Shown in pieces: positions 24,401 through 36,169 of a stretch of 64,000 nt of DNA. The stretch is from Toxorhynchites rutilus septentrionalis (Eukaryota; Arthropoda; Insecta; Diptera; Culicidae). The translations under genes and the position numbers were made by a program. The stretch is from the NCBI RefSeq assembly GCF_029784135.1, contig NC_073745.1, positions 315,446,787 to 315,510,786 of the forward strand. Reading direction: 5' to 3'. Each line of letters starts with the position of its first letter. Position 1 is the stretch's first letter. The notes under the pieces are model-generated. The model had not been told where the DNA came from. It made no database searches and saw only the letters and a program-made list of their open reading frames with translations.

Positions 24401-25640
24401 CAAAATTGAAAAAAAAAGTTTTTTTCGAGTTTAAAAAAAATATCTTAATCCGTAATTTTTTGATTTAGTTTTAAACGCATCTAAAAATTTCTTAAGTTGT
24501 ATGATTTATTACGGAATTATTTATTAGGTTTTGTTATGGAAACATCTTTGATTTCAACCGGATTCATTGCCAACAAAGCTTTACAAAACTAAATGAGATT
24601 GATTGAGAGTGGTATCTAATAAATAAAGCTATTATTTGATGCAAAAACATTACCATATGCTTCCGAAACACATGAAATCAAAGTTGTTGTTCGATTTTTT
24701 GAACAGCTGGACGTTAATGGGTTAACAGGTTGAGACCTGGCTGAACTGGGGCACTGACAACGAACTTTCCGTCTGGCCCACGTTGGTCCCTGCACGCTCA
24801 ACTAGGAAGAAACCCGCGAGAGATAATATAGCGTTAGTTATCACAGTGAAAAACGATGAAGATCGTAAACTCTGGTACTACCTCTCCAGGATTTGCCCCG
24901 ACATGAAGGTTGAAATGATGAAATGATGATGAAATTTCACGATTTCCCTTCCGAAACATCTACGGGCAAACACAAATGCAACAAAATAAGGATGGCTCAT
25001 ATCGAACCATTCCTTCATCGAGTTTTGCGCTGACCAACACATTCAGCGATCCATTTTTATTTATATTGATTTGTTAGTCTCAATTCAACTCTTCATATTA
25101 ATTTGCTCTTAAGATGAGGTACTTACAATATGTATCATGTAATTAATAAATACCTTATATAAACAATTTAAACAGATTTCACGTAAACTTTAAACACTTT
25201 AATCTGCTTTCGCTCGTTGGCAATGCTGCCGTTTGACGGTTCATTTTACGCATTCCGAATTAAGAAGGAAACATTCCGACAAATCAGGTCATGAGTTTTG
25301 TCGAACCTCCTGATGACAAATAAGATTAAATTCAAATAACATTAAAGAGCAACAAAAATACGCAGTAAAATGAGAAATTGTGATAAAAAAAGTTCGAAAA
25401 TGGTGTTGAAGACTTCGCGGTGTCATTTTTTGAAGTTGGTGTAGGCACAATTAACTCGCTGTCGGAAGCGGTGGCCTCTCGCCAGCAAACTTGTGTTCCA
25501 CCGATTGCCCGGTTAGTTTGAAACATAGGAGACGATCCTTCAATCCTACAGAGTTTTTGGATACCAGTCAATTTATAAATACTATCATTTTTATAACGCT
25601 TATAAGGATTGAATATAAAAAAGACTTTCTAATTAAATAT
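24400..25640. other. Unassigned DNA
   Basis: No supported gene. A short minus-strand frame at 24616-24801 and another at 25332-25571 lack recognisable features. The stretch has ordinary intergenic AT richness. Confidence 0.3.
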
Positions 25641-25651
25641 TTCTGTAAATA

Positions 25652-25852
25652 TTACATTCGGGTAAATATTGCATTCGGGGAAATGTCACATTCGGGTATA
25701 TGTTGCGTTCGGTTAAATGCCGCATTCGGGTGAATGTGCATTCGGGTAGATGTTCCATTCGGGTACTTGTCGAATTCGGGTATTTGTTACATTCGGGTGG
25801 ATGTCTTTCGGGTAGTTGTCGTTCGGGTAACTGTATTTCGGGTGAATGTGGC
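25652..25852. repeat. 17-bp imperfect minisatellite (ATTCGGGT units)
   Basis: About twelve units of the form CATTCGGGTAAATGTTG follow one another. The core TTCGGGT is nearly invariant and the trailing bases drift. Units are mostly 16-17 bp, and the last three are shortened to about 15. As read in any frame it codes for nothing I recognise. The conserved core against drifting spacers is unusual for neutral satellite decay. Confidence 0.85.
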
Positions 25853-25859
25853 AGACACC

Positions 25860-28800
25860 TAGCAGACCTACTCGGTCGATTCTTGTCTTCGCCATTAACC
25901 TGACTAAAAACGCTTTTAGCAATAGAATGTGGAGTTACCAATAATTATAACCATAATTATAACCCATAATTATAATTATAACCATAATTATTACCCATTT
26001 TATAAGCATTACAATCTGTACGGCCGGGGCCATACAATTTCACTTCAATTTACACCTCGTCACTCAATAATGTGCCTTTCGTCTTTAAGTATACTGTAAA
26101 CTCGTACAGACTGAGAATAGGGCTACTCTCTATTCACGCCCAATAAAACGAATATGACTTCACCTTCGGTATCGTTTCGCTTCACGTCTATTTTTTTCAT
26201 TCTTCACACCGAAGTTCAAATCGTTATCAAATCGTCAAATGAAAATTAAAGAATTCGATATCGAATGAAAGTGTCTTATTTCGAATGAAAATTTCGTTGG
26301 AGCTTGGATTCGATAGAATGTGCAATATACTAGCAGGCGTAATCAGTTTTCGGCGCTGGTTGTAAGATTAACATGCACTCATATGTCTCTTTAAATTCTA
26401 CTTTTTTGAAAGACGGTCCGGGAGAATCCGGTTTGGAGGAATGAAATCGAATGAAACTTTCAATTAAAAGCAGTCATCGTTCTTTCACATGTGAAACTCA
26501 AAGTGATATGAAACCCATTCAAATGATAATGAATAGGGCACTTTCAATCGTCAAGTGAAAGTGAAAGCTTTCAAATTCAAAGGAAACGACAGCAAAACGA
26601 AAACAAAATTAATTAATCGATGTTTCAGTTTGCGTAGTGGATTCATTTGTTGACAGAATTTTCACCTCAAACTATCACAATCCCATCTCAAAAGTTACGG
26701 GTCGAGGAACTAACGTGGCCGTGGCAGGTTTCGATACAACGGATTTATCGATAAATATCATTTTACGCTTCCATTGGATCTCAACTTTAAAGTATTTAAA
26801 TCCTCTCAATAGACGCAATTGGCTAACTCCCAATTGCCATCGTTCTCATTGCGACTCTAGGGTTTCAACGGAACCCAATAAGCAAATTCCAGTTGCGGTA
26901 AATGAAATAACTGATAACTATGCGAGCGTAAAGTATGAGAGAGAGAGGACGCTTTCGGTTTCCGGAATGCCAGGGACCGGTCGGAATAATCCCACGAAAT
27001 TCGAGATAAACGAAAACTTTTAACGTGATTTCATTGTCGATGTCAAATATTTGCTTCCTCTCAACTGTGTGTATTTTACAGAACTTTGTCTTCTGAAATC
27101 ATTTAATGCAGCTCAATTGTTGTGACACTGAAGGTTGACATTTAGCATCCTCATTGCTGCTGCAACTCGGGTACAATGTTTAAGGTGGGGGAAATGATTG
27201 AAATTCCATTTTTATAACATCATTTTTCAATGTTTCTCTATCCATTTAAGGCGCGTGACAACCTGCGATGATGAACAGGAAATCACTTCCCGAGACACGT
27301 GTCTTGTGCTAGCGATTGGGGCTAAAAATCGATATGCATCTGTGTCCGACGAAATGGGATGGAGTGTCACTCCCGGCAAAATGTATCCTCTTTCCATGAG
27401 CCGGTGTGCGATGAGTTTGTTGTTCAGTTTCTTTACGGACCTCGCCGAGGTAAATTATGTATGTATGAAGCAACGCACGAATCTCATGAAAGTCAATATC
27501 TGTTGGAAATTTCAATCTTTTCCGGTACCTAAAAATATGATCCGGTCATATTTTTAGGCAATGTAAAATATTATCAATAAACAAAGAATAATTGTTTACA
27601 AATAAAGTTTTGCTGCAGAATATTATACGAATTATATTTCAAGCATAAATACATACCTCTGTCCTCACTCAATACTGTTTCTTATCGCAAATATGCAACA
27701 TTAATATTCATCGGCTAACCGCCTTCAACCACTCCAAACAGATGCACTAATTGTCGTTTTCCGGGAAAATTATCCAAATCTGTTTCAACACGTTAGTCCA
27801 ACTTGATTACGTTGCTACCGCAACGTTTTCGTTATCGCTCAACCACCGTTTGCACAATTTTTTTTCGGTAAACAAACGCTAATGGAATATCTCACTCTGC
27901 ACGGTTCCCGAGCCCCGGTATTATCAATCGCCTCCGGGATGATATCAACAGGTGTCACACTTAATTCGAAACGCGCGCTCACACCCACTACAAGCACCAC
28001 CGATTAATCTACTTTTTGAGAGGATGTAATTATATTCACGATTCAAAAACACCACACAGTAAACGGACAGTTGCTCTCAGGGCTGTGCGTGGTTCAGTAT
28101 ACACTCGAAACGATATCCCGACGAGGAATGACTCAAGTGATGCTGATCACTTCATAATTTATACATCACTCAAAGCCTCTTCCTTTATCGCATCACATCT
28201 CGCTCTTTCTCTTACTTCCGTCGAGCGCATCGAGAGAAAATGTGGAGCACATCTCAGCTTGATCTTTTTCCACCATCCCCACAACGCCACACAAAAGGGA
28301 GGACCCACTTTCCCCACTCGCTGTTTGTCCTTTTCGGGAAACCATCTCACCGTCATTCTGCGTGCAGACATGATAATGATACGATACTTAGGAGGCCGAT
28401 TTTCACTTGCTCGTTTCCTGTTCTTCGAGTGGTAGCGTGGAACCCCTTTCGCGAGAATTGAAACCAACTTTTAAGCAGCTTATGCCAATACTTCCTGCAA
28501 CGCCGCGTATTGGAAGGGAATCGTACATATGGGTTGTTTCAAAACCCGGTTCGACAGATTTCCAACCGCGTGAAATGTTACATTGTTTTCCAGTATGCCG
28601 CTAACAGCTGTTTATCTTTATTATCCGTGAAACCTGTAATAGACACGATAGATACACAGAAAAAATAAATAATAGAATCCAACAAGACAGCACAAACTGT
28701 TGAATAATAATGTTGGGGCACTCCGAGGGCGGCGATATCATCGCATCTGTTACAGAAGCTGCTGAAAAGCTTTCATTTTACAGATGCTCAACATACCAGA

Positions 28801-29130
28801 AGTCGTTATTTATTGTCCTATCCTGTCCCCCACCCGACCTTGGGGCTTGGCATAATGAGAAGCACCTGAACCCGGTGAGTGCCTTCGCCCAACAAACGCA
28901 GGGAAGAAAACTGAATAAAATATTTCTAAGGCATCAATTTTCCCCTAATTTGATGCACGGCCAGCAGCAATGACTCATTTGGTGTGGAGTGGTTTATCGA
29001 TTTTCTTGAAGTGCTACATCGAAATGGAACTCTGATAACAGCGATTTATTTAGACGGTAAAATATGTCATAGTTTTATTCCAATATTGGCCATAGACTCC
29101 ATGAGAATAATAAAAATTTATAAAAAATTA
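25860..29130. other. Apparently single-copy DNA, no supported gene
   Basis: This is the longest stretch without a transposon I can name. An AT-rich low-complexity patch of TAATTATAACC units is at about 25937-25995, and GAATGAAA-type motifs cluster at 26240-26590. Open frames such as 26637-27023 (+) and 28016-28435 (+) have no recognisable domain. A small palindrome (13-bp arms, 5-bp loop) is at 27528-27558. The lower repeat content makes it a plausible place for regulatory DNA or an untranslated exon, but nothing proves it. Confidence 0.35.
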
Positions 29131-29135
29131 ACCTC

Positions 29136-29635
29136 CAAATGGTGACTCTGAAAGAAACATTTGTTATACGAACTAAACTGAACATCAAACGGATTGGAAA
29201 AGTTGTAGTGGCAGAAAGAATCCGGAATCGTTAATTATTAATCTTGCATATTTTCAATAGTAAACTGTTGAAAAAATCTGATAGCTAGATATTCCAACAT
29301 CAACACGAAACACTCGATATTCTCTGGTTTTCTTGTATCGATGTTCATAAATGTATATAAAAATGCTAATTGAAAAAATCGTCAATTCAAATGGTGACTC
29401 TGAAAGAAACATTTGTTATACGAACTAAACTGAACATCAAACGGATTGGAAAAGTTGTAGTGGCAGAATGAATCCGGAATCGTTAATTATTAATCTTGCA
29501 TATTTTCAATAGTAAACTGTTGAAAAAATCTGATAGCTAGATATTCCAACATCAACACGAAACACTCGACATTCTCTGGTTTTCTTGTATCGATGTTCAT
29601 AAATGTATTTAAAAATGCTAATTGAAAAAATCGTC
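29136..29635. repeat. 252-bp tandem duplication
   Basis: The two units start CAAATGGTGACTCTGAAAG at 29136 and 29388 and end at GAAAAAATCGTC. I count only about three substitutions between them (for example GAAAGAATCC against GAATGAATCC and CGATATTC against CGACATTC). No coding frame is conserved. Near identity implies a very recent event or ongoing homogenisation. Confidence 0.92.
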
Positions 29636-29639
29636 CCTA

Positions 29640-30200
29640 CAGAAATATGAATCGTTCGGTCACCTTTTTTCTTTAGTTTATTTAGTTTAGTTAAACACAA
29701 GAAGAAGCCATCATCTTACAGTGTGTCTTAAATTTAAGTTTAAACAACCAGCTTGCGTCGGCAAAATTATCCTCTGTCTGGAAATTGCCTGTGGAGACTC
29801 GTAATAACTATATTGACAGGTGATGCAAATTAGAAATCTGATGACCATGAGTGCTCCCTTGTGAAGTTTGTGAGGATTCTGTAGTGAGCCGATCCCAACG
29901 AGTGCTGCTTATTTTTGGGGAAGGGAAAGGGGAATGGACAAGTGGATTTGGGGAAGTATAGTTAGCTAAATTAAACCATTAGTACTTTTTGATAAGATAT
30001 CCGAAACTTTGGGGATAATAGAGTGTCGCCATTTTCCAAGTCGTCTTTTCTCCTTTGATTCTGACAAGTGCTTACCATCGACAAATGTGGAATAATTTTT
30101 AATTTGCATCGACTCACCTTGTCCGTCACAGGAAAATTCCTTCTTCTTCTCCTTGGATGACACTAACGTTCCCAGTGGAAGTTTTGCCTTCTCAAAGTAA
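29640..30200. other. Unassigned DNA
   Basis: Nothing recognised between the tandem duplication and the Tc1-like element. Confidence 0.25.
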
Positions 30201-31208
30201 GTACACTCTGTCCAACTTCTTTAAGACCAGGTGATGATCTTGCTGCTTTGTGTCATTGTAAACAAACAGTGCTTCAACTTATGTTCTAGTGTATTGGTAT
30301 TGGTGACTACCATACACTGCATGATTTTCATATGTGTGTGTGCAAGCGCTGAGCGCAAACCAAAGGTTTTGTGTCATATTTTTATAAGACCAGTTATATT
30401 GTTCCAATGTTTCAGAAGTTTTGATCAATAAATCTGAAAAATGCCGAAGGGAAAAGTGCTCACGGAGAGAAAAGAAAGACAAATCGATGCAATTCATCAA
30501 GAAAATGTTGGTATCAGATAAATTTCCCGTCGGATTATACGATCCCATCAAGTATTGCTCAAGTATTTGGCGAACCCTCAAGGATACGGTAAGAAAGAGA
30601 GAGCTTCACGTAAATCGAAGCTCTCTGACCGGGATAAGCGGGGAAAAGCTAGAACAGCTTCGAATATCTAAAGATCGCTTATGCAAATAACGCAATATTT
30701 CAATTTAAATGTTACTCGGGTGACAATTCGTCAAGTTTTGGTAAAAAATCCTCACATAAAGAGGGTTCAAAAGGTTAAAGCTCCTTATCTTACACCATCT
30801 CACATTGGAAGACGTCTGAGTTTTGCCATAGCTCACATGAACCGACAGTGGGACATGGTATGTTGTGACAATGAATGTTTCCAAAAGAATACATTTTGCA
30901 ATATAATTCCATAACGAAAATAAAAAATCTCAATGTATAGGCGAAAAAAAGTTCAATTTGTATGGTCTTCATAGTTTCAACGGGTACTGGCGTGATTTAC
31001 GGAAGAAGGAACAGTATTTTTCAACCAGGAATTTTGGTGGAGGCTCGTGCATGGTTTGGGCGCGATTCTGTGCAACCCGTAAAGCTCAAGATAGCTTTCA
31101 CATCATTCAAGGATTACATACATGTTCTGAAATCCTCTCTCCTACCGTTTTTGCGTGGATATCGTCACAAAAAAATCACATTCCAGCAAAACAATGCTTC
31201 TATTCATA

Positions 31209-31939
31209 CGAGGGTCACTATTTATATTTCGGGAATAGGAACAAAAACAAATAGTTAAGCTGCGAATATATTTTTATTGTTTTTCAAAGTACTCGCCACG
31301 GTGATCGATACACTTTTGCATGCGCTTAATCCAATTTTCAAAGCATTTATTCCAATCGACACGAGCCTTTTTTTTTTGAGCGATTGTCAAATTATGTGGG
31401 ACCCAACGTGAACATAATTTTCGCACAACTAAGTGTTCATGTAAAATCGCATATATTCTGGTGGAACTAATGCTTAGGGATGCCTCAATCTCACAATAGG
31501 TTACATGACGATCTTGCTTAATCATTTCGTGCACATCATCGATGTTTTCTGGCACTACAGTCGATTTTGGACGACCTTCACGAAACTCGTCGGACAGCGA
31601 ACTACGACCACGATTAAATTCACTATACCAGCGATACACAGTGGTTTTTGATGGAGCTTCATCGCCAAAAGTCAAATTAAGTTGATTGACGCACTCTTGT
31701 TGTGATAATCCACGTCGAAAGTCGTAAAAAATCATCGCACGAAAATGTTCACGATTCAGTTCCATTTTTTTGCCGAGACCAAACTTTCAACTAAATATAA
31801 AATAAACAAATAGCGTCCGTATGACAAAATGTTCTGAGTACGTATATCGTCAAAAATGTCAAACTTTACGATGGAACCGTCAGATGGACTCACATGACAT
31901 CAGTGTTGCCAATTCCCGAAATATAAATAGTGACCCTCG
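31209..31939 (-). mobile_element. Internally deleted mariner (SETMAR-type relative)
   Basis: Terminal repeats of about 28 bp, CGAGGGTCACTATTTATATT at the left and its complement at the right, are flanked by TA at 31207-31208 and 31940-31941. The length of 731 bp against about 1.28 kb for a full mariner shows that some 0.55 kb is missing from the middle. Confidence 0.9.
31274..31765 (-). CDS. Mariner DNA-binding-domain protein, intact short ORF
   Basis: This 163-codon frame is open from MELNREHFRAMIFYDF to the natural mariner terminus GEYFEKQ. Residues about 1-112 hold both helix-turn-helix units (LSQQECVNQLN, PSKTTVYRWYSEFNRG and CEIEASLSISSTRIYAIL) and the GRP linker. WVPHNL and AQKKKARVDW follow, then the chain jumps directly to NKCFENWIKRMQKC at the far C-terminus. 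The deletion removes all three catalytic acids yet keeps the frame. The protein could bind mariner ends but not cut. Whether it is transcribed is unknown. Deletion derivatives like this can act as competitors of full transposase, or the open frame may just reflect youth. Confidence 0.65.
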   Translation of the reverse strand: MELNREHFRAMIFYDFRRGLSQQECVNQLNLTFGDEAPSKTTVYRWYSEFNRGRSSLSDEFREGRPKSTVVPENIDDVHEMIKQDRHVTYCEIEASLSISSTRIYAILHEHLVVRKLCSRWVPHNLTIAQKKKARVDWNKCFENWIKRMQKCIDHRGEYFEKQ

Positions 31940-32564
31940 TACCAGCAAAAAAAACTAAGCAATTGATAAGGATCCAAAAATTTGATTCAAAAATTTTGTG
32001 GACTGGCTGGCTCGCTCTCCAGACTTGAATCCTGTTGAAAATCTTAGGGGGATCCTTGTACACAGAATCTACACTTACTACACAACAGTACATCACGATT
32101 GAAAAGCTCAAGGTTGCAATTTCGGAAACATGGTATAAATTTCGAGAAAATCGTTCAGCAGCATTTGGTAAATAGTATCCCAACACGAATTTTCCTTGCC
32201 GAAATGGCAAGGTTGCCAATTATTGACATGTAAATCTGCCGATTGTTTTGAATTTTTCATTGATAATATCCATGAATTTTGAAATGGTATTATAGAAACT
32301 GGACAGCTGAAATTATCATATTTAAGCACAATAAATAAACGAACAACTCTTTTGAACGAAATTGACGTTAAATATACTTTATTCTAAGCATTCAACAATG
32401 TATGATTGTATCTCTTTGAAATTCTGTTTGTGTTGCAACGAAATAGAATCAGGGTGGTTTTACAGAAATTGGACAGAGTGTATTACTTGCGTCATTTTCA
32501 TTAGTAGTACTTATTTCAGATTTCTATGCTGGATAACACGCCTTGAATGTAATCAAGAGTGACA

Positions 32565-32702
32565 AGCTCTAGAATACGCGTTTTCACAGTGCAAGTCGGA
32601 AGAAATATCTTTGACGAAAAATTCCCCGTCCAGAACGGGAATCGAACCCGAATCCCCGGTATGATAATGTGGGACGCTATCCACTCGGCCACGGGAGAAG
32701 TA
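32565..32702 (-). mobile_element. tRNA-derived SINE fragment (second family)
   Basis: The minus strand shows an A-box-like TGGCCGAGTGGAT and a B-box-like GGTTCGATTCC about 35 bp apart, followed by a non-tRNA tail (GGACGGGGAATTTTTCGTCA). The acceptor-stem sequences do not pair, so it is not a functional tRNA. It differs from the SINE family at 39.7 and 42.8 kb. Confidence 0.6.
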
Positions 32703-34066
32703 GAGATGGGCAACGGAGTTCATTTCGTAAACGGCTCAGTTGCTGCACCTAAGTGAACCATTCCTTTTGATCCGGTTTTGAACAATGAACGCTAGCTGGA
32801 GCCCAATATGAAGCTACCTCAGAAGCTATTCATGTCCTAGCATTGATATCGTTGGATTAGATAGGACATTTTTAAATTTGTGTGGAATTAATTTTGTGTA
32901 ATAATTACTGGGGAAAGGAAAGGGGCTTCTTCTTTTAAAAACGTAATTGTATTTGAAAATATGTTTCTTACCCGTCAAAATCCCGTAATATTTTTTTTTT
33001 CTAAACATTCCGGTAACAGCTATCACGATGACACGTACATGCAATATTTTTCCAATTTGCTTTCCCACTAGAAAATTATTTGTTTATCCCATCAATAATT
33101 TGTCTCAACTTCCTCCGGCTTTTTTCTGATAAGCAGAAATAATATAAATATTACACATGAAAGTGGAAAATTAAAAGCTTTCCCGAGAATCAAATTTTAT
33201 TGCAATGAAGAATGAATGAATTCCAATCCTAATTGCAAATTCGAAATTAAGCATACATGACCAAAATATGCCACTGAAGTCGACCTCGTCTTGTAGCGTA
33301 TTTCTTAGTTTGTGTAGCAGAAAAAGGCCCAAACAATATGTCCTTTTGTTCGCAAATATCATCGAGAACGCAGAGCTTCAATTTTCTTTGAGAAATTAAC
33401 AAAAAAAAACTCATTTAAAACAACCACAAGATTTTGACAGATAAATGTCACGTTACTAATAAAATAAGCACCGTAAACCGGGGGTAAATTAATCACGATT
33501 GCCTGAAAAATGTAAATATTTCCCAGATTTTTTTTTTAATTTATACCCAATTATTTTTAAAACCAGTACTGGTTCCAAGGTCACAAAACGTTATGATATG
33601 TTTTGTTGAAACATTTCTTAAAAGTTAGTTTGGCAAATTTTTAGTGAGCAATTTCAAAACATACCTTTGGGGTGAAATTGATAAATATATTTTTTCATCA
33701 TTTTCTAGTATAATTTTCACGAAACTGTGCATAAATTCACTGATTGCTTTACCTATCGTAATATAAGTGTTAATCCAAAGATTTAAGATACCAAATCCTA
33801 AATAATCCACTTAAGGGTGTAGTCGTGCCTTTCTCATATTTCGTTCTAAAGTTTGAACTGCAGATCATCCGGAGACCGTCTGGGGTATCTCAATTTGCCA
33901 TAAATCCTTGAAATGGACATTAACGAACCATGAAGTTCGATAAGTCGAATAATGGAATTTGGTTTTGGTCGTAAAGTCATAAAGCGGTCGCTTTCCTCGG
34001 AGACCTGATCCGGAACATATCCTGGTTACGTCAGTGTTACGTTAAAAAGATGAATTATTGTGCCAT
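32703..34066. other. Unassigned AT-rich DNA
   Basis: No supported gene. A GTAAACCGGGGGTAAATTAA motif at about 33473 vaguely resembles the end of the element at 20.8 kb, but no partner was found. Confidence 0.25.
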
Positions 34067-34070
34067 TTAA

Positions 34071-34145
34071 CACATTAAGGACCGCTCACGAGTTTTCTCG
34101 TGTTTCGCTTTCCGTCTGATAGGGATGGATCACGAAATAACCCCT
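34071..34145 (+). mobile_element. TTAA MITE, family D, left end only
   Basis: TTAA at 34067-34070 is followed by CACATTAAGGACCGCTCACG and a TTTTCTCGTGTTTCGC block matching the full copy at 57787-58019. Homology stops near 34145. Confidence 0.75.
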
Positions 34146-34429
34146 GGATGACGGTACTAATATTATTAGTCCGATGTAACATTATTATGCAACGCAAAAT
34201 ATTAGCACTTGTAGTTTCTAGGCTTGTAACATATATTTTAAAGCTGACTATGCGACAGGACCCAGATGGTATCGCTATGACAAATGACGCCATTAGGTAC
34301 AAATTGCTGAAGGAAGTGTTTCATGACTATAGAGTCAGATGGGAATGTGCTTTACGAAATCAATACATGAATCCAATCCGGTTCCCCTTTCCAGATGATT
34401 TGGAACCTCAAAAAAGGGTTGGTTTTTGT

Positions 34430-35265
34430 GCAATTCCAAATGAAATCGTCCAAAAAATGCAGATTTTGAAAACATGTATTTTTGATTCGAATGAAAGTTT
34501 GTATTCCGTTTGGGTTGGAGGAAATATGAGTTTTCCACAGCAATTGAGAATTTTTTGACTCAAGCGTAACTTATGAAAATCGATTTTAGTAGGAGAAATC
34601 TTTGATAATTTATATCTAAAAAACTATGAGTCGTACCGAAATAGTGTCTTAGAAAGAGTTATAGCGTATTGATATCTAAAAATGTACACTGAGAAAAAAA
34701 TAGTACTCTTTTTTTTATTTAGAAAAAAAATTAATTTGCATTATCCAAAATACATATTTTTTAATTTTTTTTTATTTTTTTCATATAAAATAGAAGTCAT
34801 GTAGAAATTTTAAAAAATGGGTCCAAGATGGTAAAACTATTTTTGACGAACATTGTGGAACATCGAAAATCGATTTTTATGAATTTCCGAAACTTCGAAT
34901 TTTTGTATGTTAACAATCATTTTTAGCCACAAATTATGATTTCTGATGTGATTTTAAACAAAAAAGCCCATTATAAATCTCATTCTAAATGTAGCCATTC
35001 TCGAGATATTTTAAAAAATATTTTTAATTTATTGTCTTTTTTATAGTAAATATTCCCTTTTAATATGTTTGTCGTGTTATACCGTCATGTTCATGAAATT
35101 TTATCAGTTTCCTTATAATTTCCAAAAACTTCTCCAAATACATCATTATGGTAAAAATATATGTTTAGGAGTTACGTTGAAAATCATTTGAAGACATGTG
35201 GGTTAACACAAAACGTAGCGATAATAAAAAATCTTTTTTTTATCTTAATACAAACTTTTAACATA
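34430..35265. repeat. Left inverted arm of the composite transposon
   Basis: This uninterrupted arm runs through GACTCAAGCGTAACTTATG, TAGTGTCTTAGAAAGAGTTA and AATCGATTTTTATGAATTTC to the AACGTAGCGATAATAAAA block. Every block recurs in reverse order and orientation on the right side. Divergence is moderate, so the arms are old. Confidence 0.82.
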
Positions 35266-35389
35266 TTATTCGTGTTAAACAATCAAAACACGAACAGTAT
35301 AATTGAAATCCCAACAACAAATACAACTTGTTGATTCAACCGGACGTTATGGGTACAAATATAATTAACTTGTTTACTTTATGCCTAGA

Positions 35390-35480
35390 TTATACCTGAA
35401 GTCAGGTATCTTTAAGCTACCTCTGTACAGGTATATAAAGTCAGGTACCTTTAAGGTACCTCTATAATGAATATAAAGTT
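35390..35480. repeat. Tandem palindromic AGGTAC/TTTAAG repeats upstream of the transposase
   Basis: CAGGTATCTTTAAGCTACCT is followed about 39 bp later by CAGGTACCTTTAAGGTACCT, a near-perfect palindrome, each trailed by TATATAAAGT or AATATAAAGT. The pair sits 200-290 bp before the transposase start and could be a binding site or promoter of the element; that role is inference. Confidence 0.45.
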
Positions 35481-36169
35481 ACTCATATTTAAATATCGTT
35501 CATCAGTCGAACAATTTTCCTTATAGAGTGAATAACAGTACACCACAATGGACTACAAATTTTTTTTCGTGTTGTAGACCGTTTCCGAAAAACGGTAAGA
35601 AATGTTCATCTGAAAAACGTTTCTTAACTGTTTCATTGAGCTATTCAACAAGGGAATCGCCGGTATTAACGTTTCACCAATAATGACGAAAAGACTTGGA
35701 CAGGCTAATTACCCCGAACAAAAATTCAAAGAAATTTCTAAAGGTATTAAAAGAAATCTATTTTCCTTTTCACATGAAGAAGACGAAGAGTCGAACTTTA
35801 AACAAAAGGCAAAAGAGTTTGATGAGATTATCAATCAGCTCAAAGAGAAATTAGACCACACAGAGACAACAAGATCAGAAAAGTTAGAATTTTAACAGTT
35901 TTGTCTAAGTCTTGGTCCGTGCAAAAAATGGAAGAAGAATTTGTCGTTAATAAATATATGGCAATTCAAGCTAAAAAACTGGCAAATGAAAAAGGTGTAT
36001 TGTCGACACCACATAGCAAATATGGACCAAGTTTTCCAAATCATGTAAATCATGTTTCGAAATTTTATAATGACGACGATATCAGACCTGGAGAAAGAGA
36101 CTATGTTTCTGTAGCCAAAGATGGGAAGCGTCAACACATCCAAAAAAGGTTATCAATAACATCATTACG

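Larger units (their letters stand above)
30441..32233 (+). pseudogene. Tc1-like (DD34E) transposase, interrupted
   Basis: It opens MPKGKVLTEREKRQIDAIHQ at 30441, like the first helix-turn-helix of Tc3-type transposases. Later pieces include VTRVTIRQVLVKNP (second DNA-binding part), the FQQNNAS(I)H region where the second catalytic acid should lie (N here in place of D), and WLARSPDLNPVENL with the final catalytic E. A stop near 32231 follows PTRIF and AEMARLP fragments. Several shifts and stops break it, and the nested mariner cuts it after SIHT. It is long dead. Confidence 0.75.
30204..32480 (+). mobile_element. Tc1-like element carrying a nested mariner
   Basis: Imperfect terminal repeats CACTCTGTCCAACTTCTTTA and, inverted, CACTCTGTCCAATTTCTGTA are flanked by TA at 30202-30203 and 32481-32482. 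Without the 731-bp insert at 31209-31939 and its extra TA, the unit is about 1.54 kb, normal for Tc1/Tc3 relatives. Confidence 0.82.

Noticed and set aside
25652..25852. A CRISPR array
   Set aside because: Units are 15-17 bp without spacers, and the context is an insect nuclear genome; it is a minisatellite.
26637..27023. A 128-codon frame in the single-copy region
   Set aside because: No domain, no repeat partner and no codon pattern I could judge; chance length is possible.
28016..28435. Open frames on both strands around 28.0-28.5 kb as a host gene
   Set aside because: Overlapping frames on opposite strands without recognisable protein features; at most untranslated or regulatory DNA.
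32639..32700. A functional tRNA gene on the minus strand
   Set aside because: The A- and B-box-like motifs are present but the acceptor and anticodon stems do not form, and a SINE-like tail follows.
34100..34558. A 152-codon open frame on the + strand next to the composite transposon
   Set aside because: It crosses the edge of a TTAA MITE fragment and then runs into the inverted arm, so it spans unrelated sequences; no domain is recognisable.
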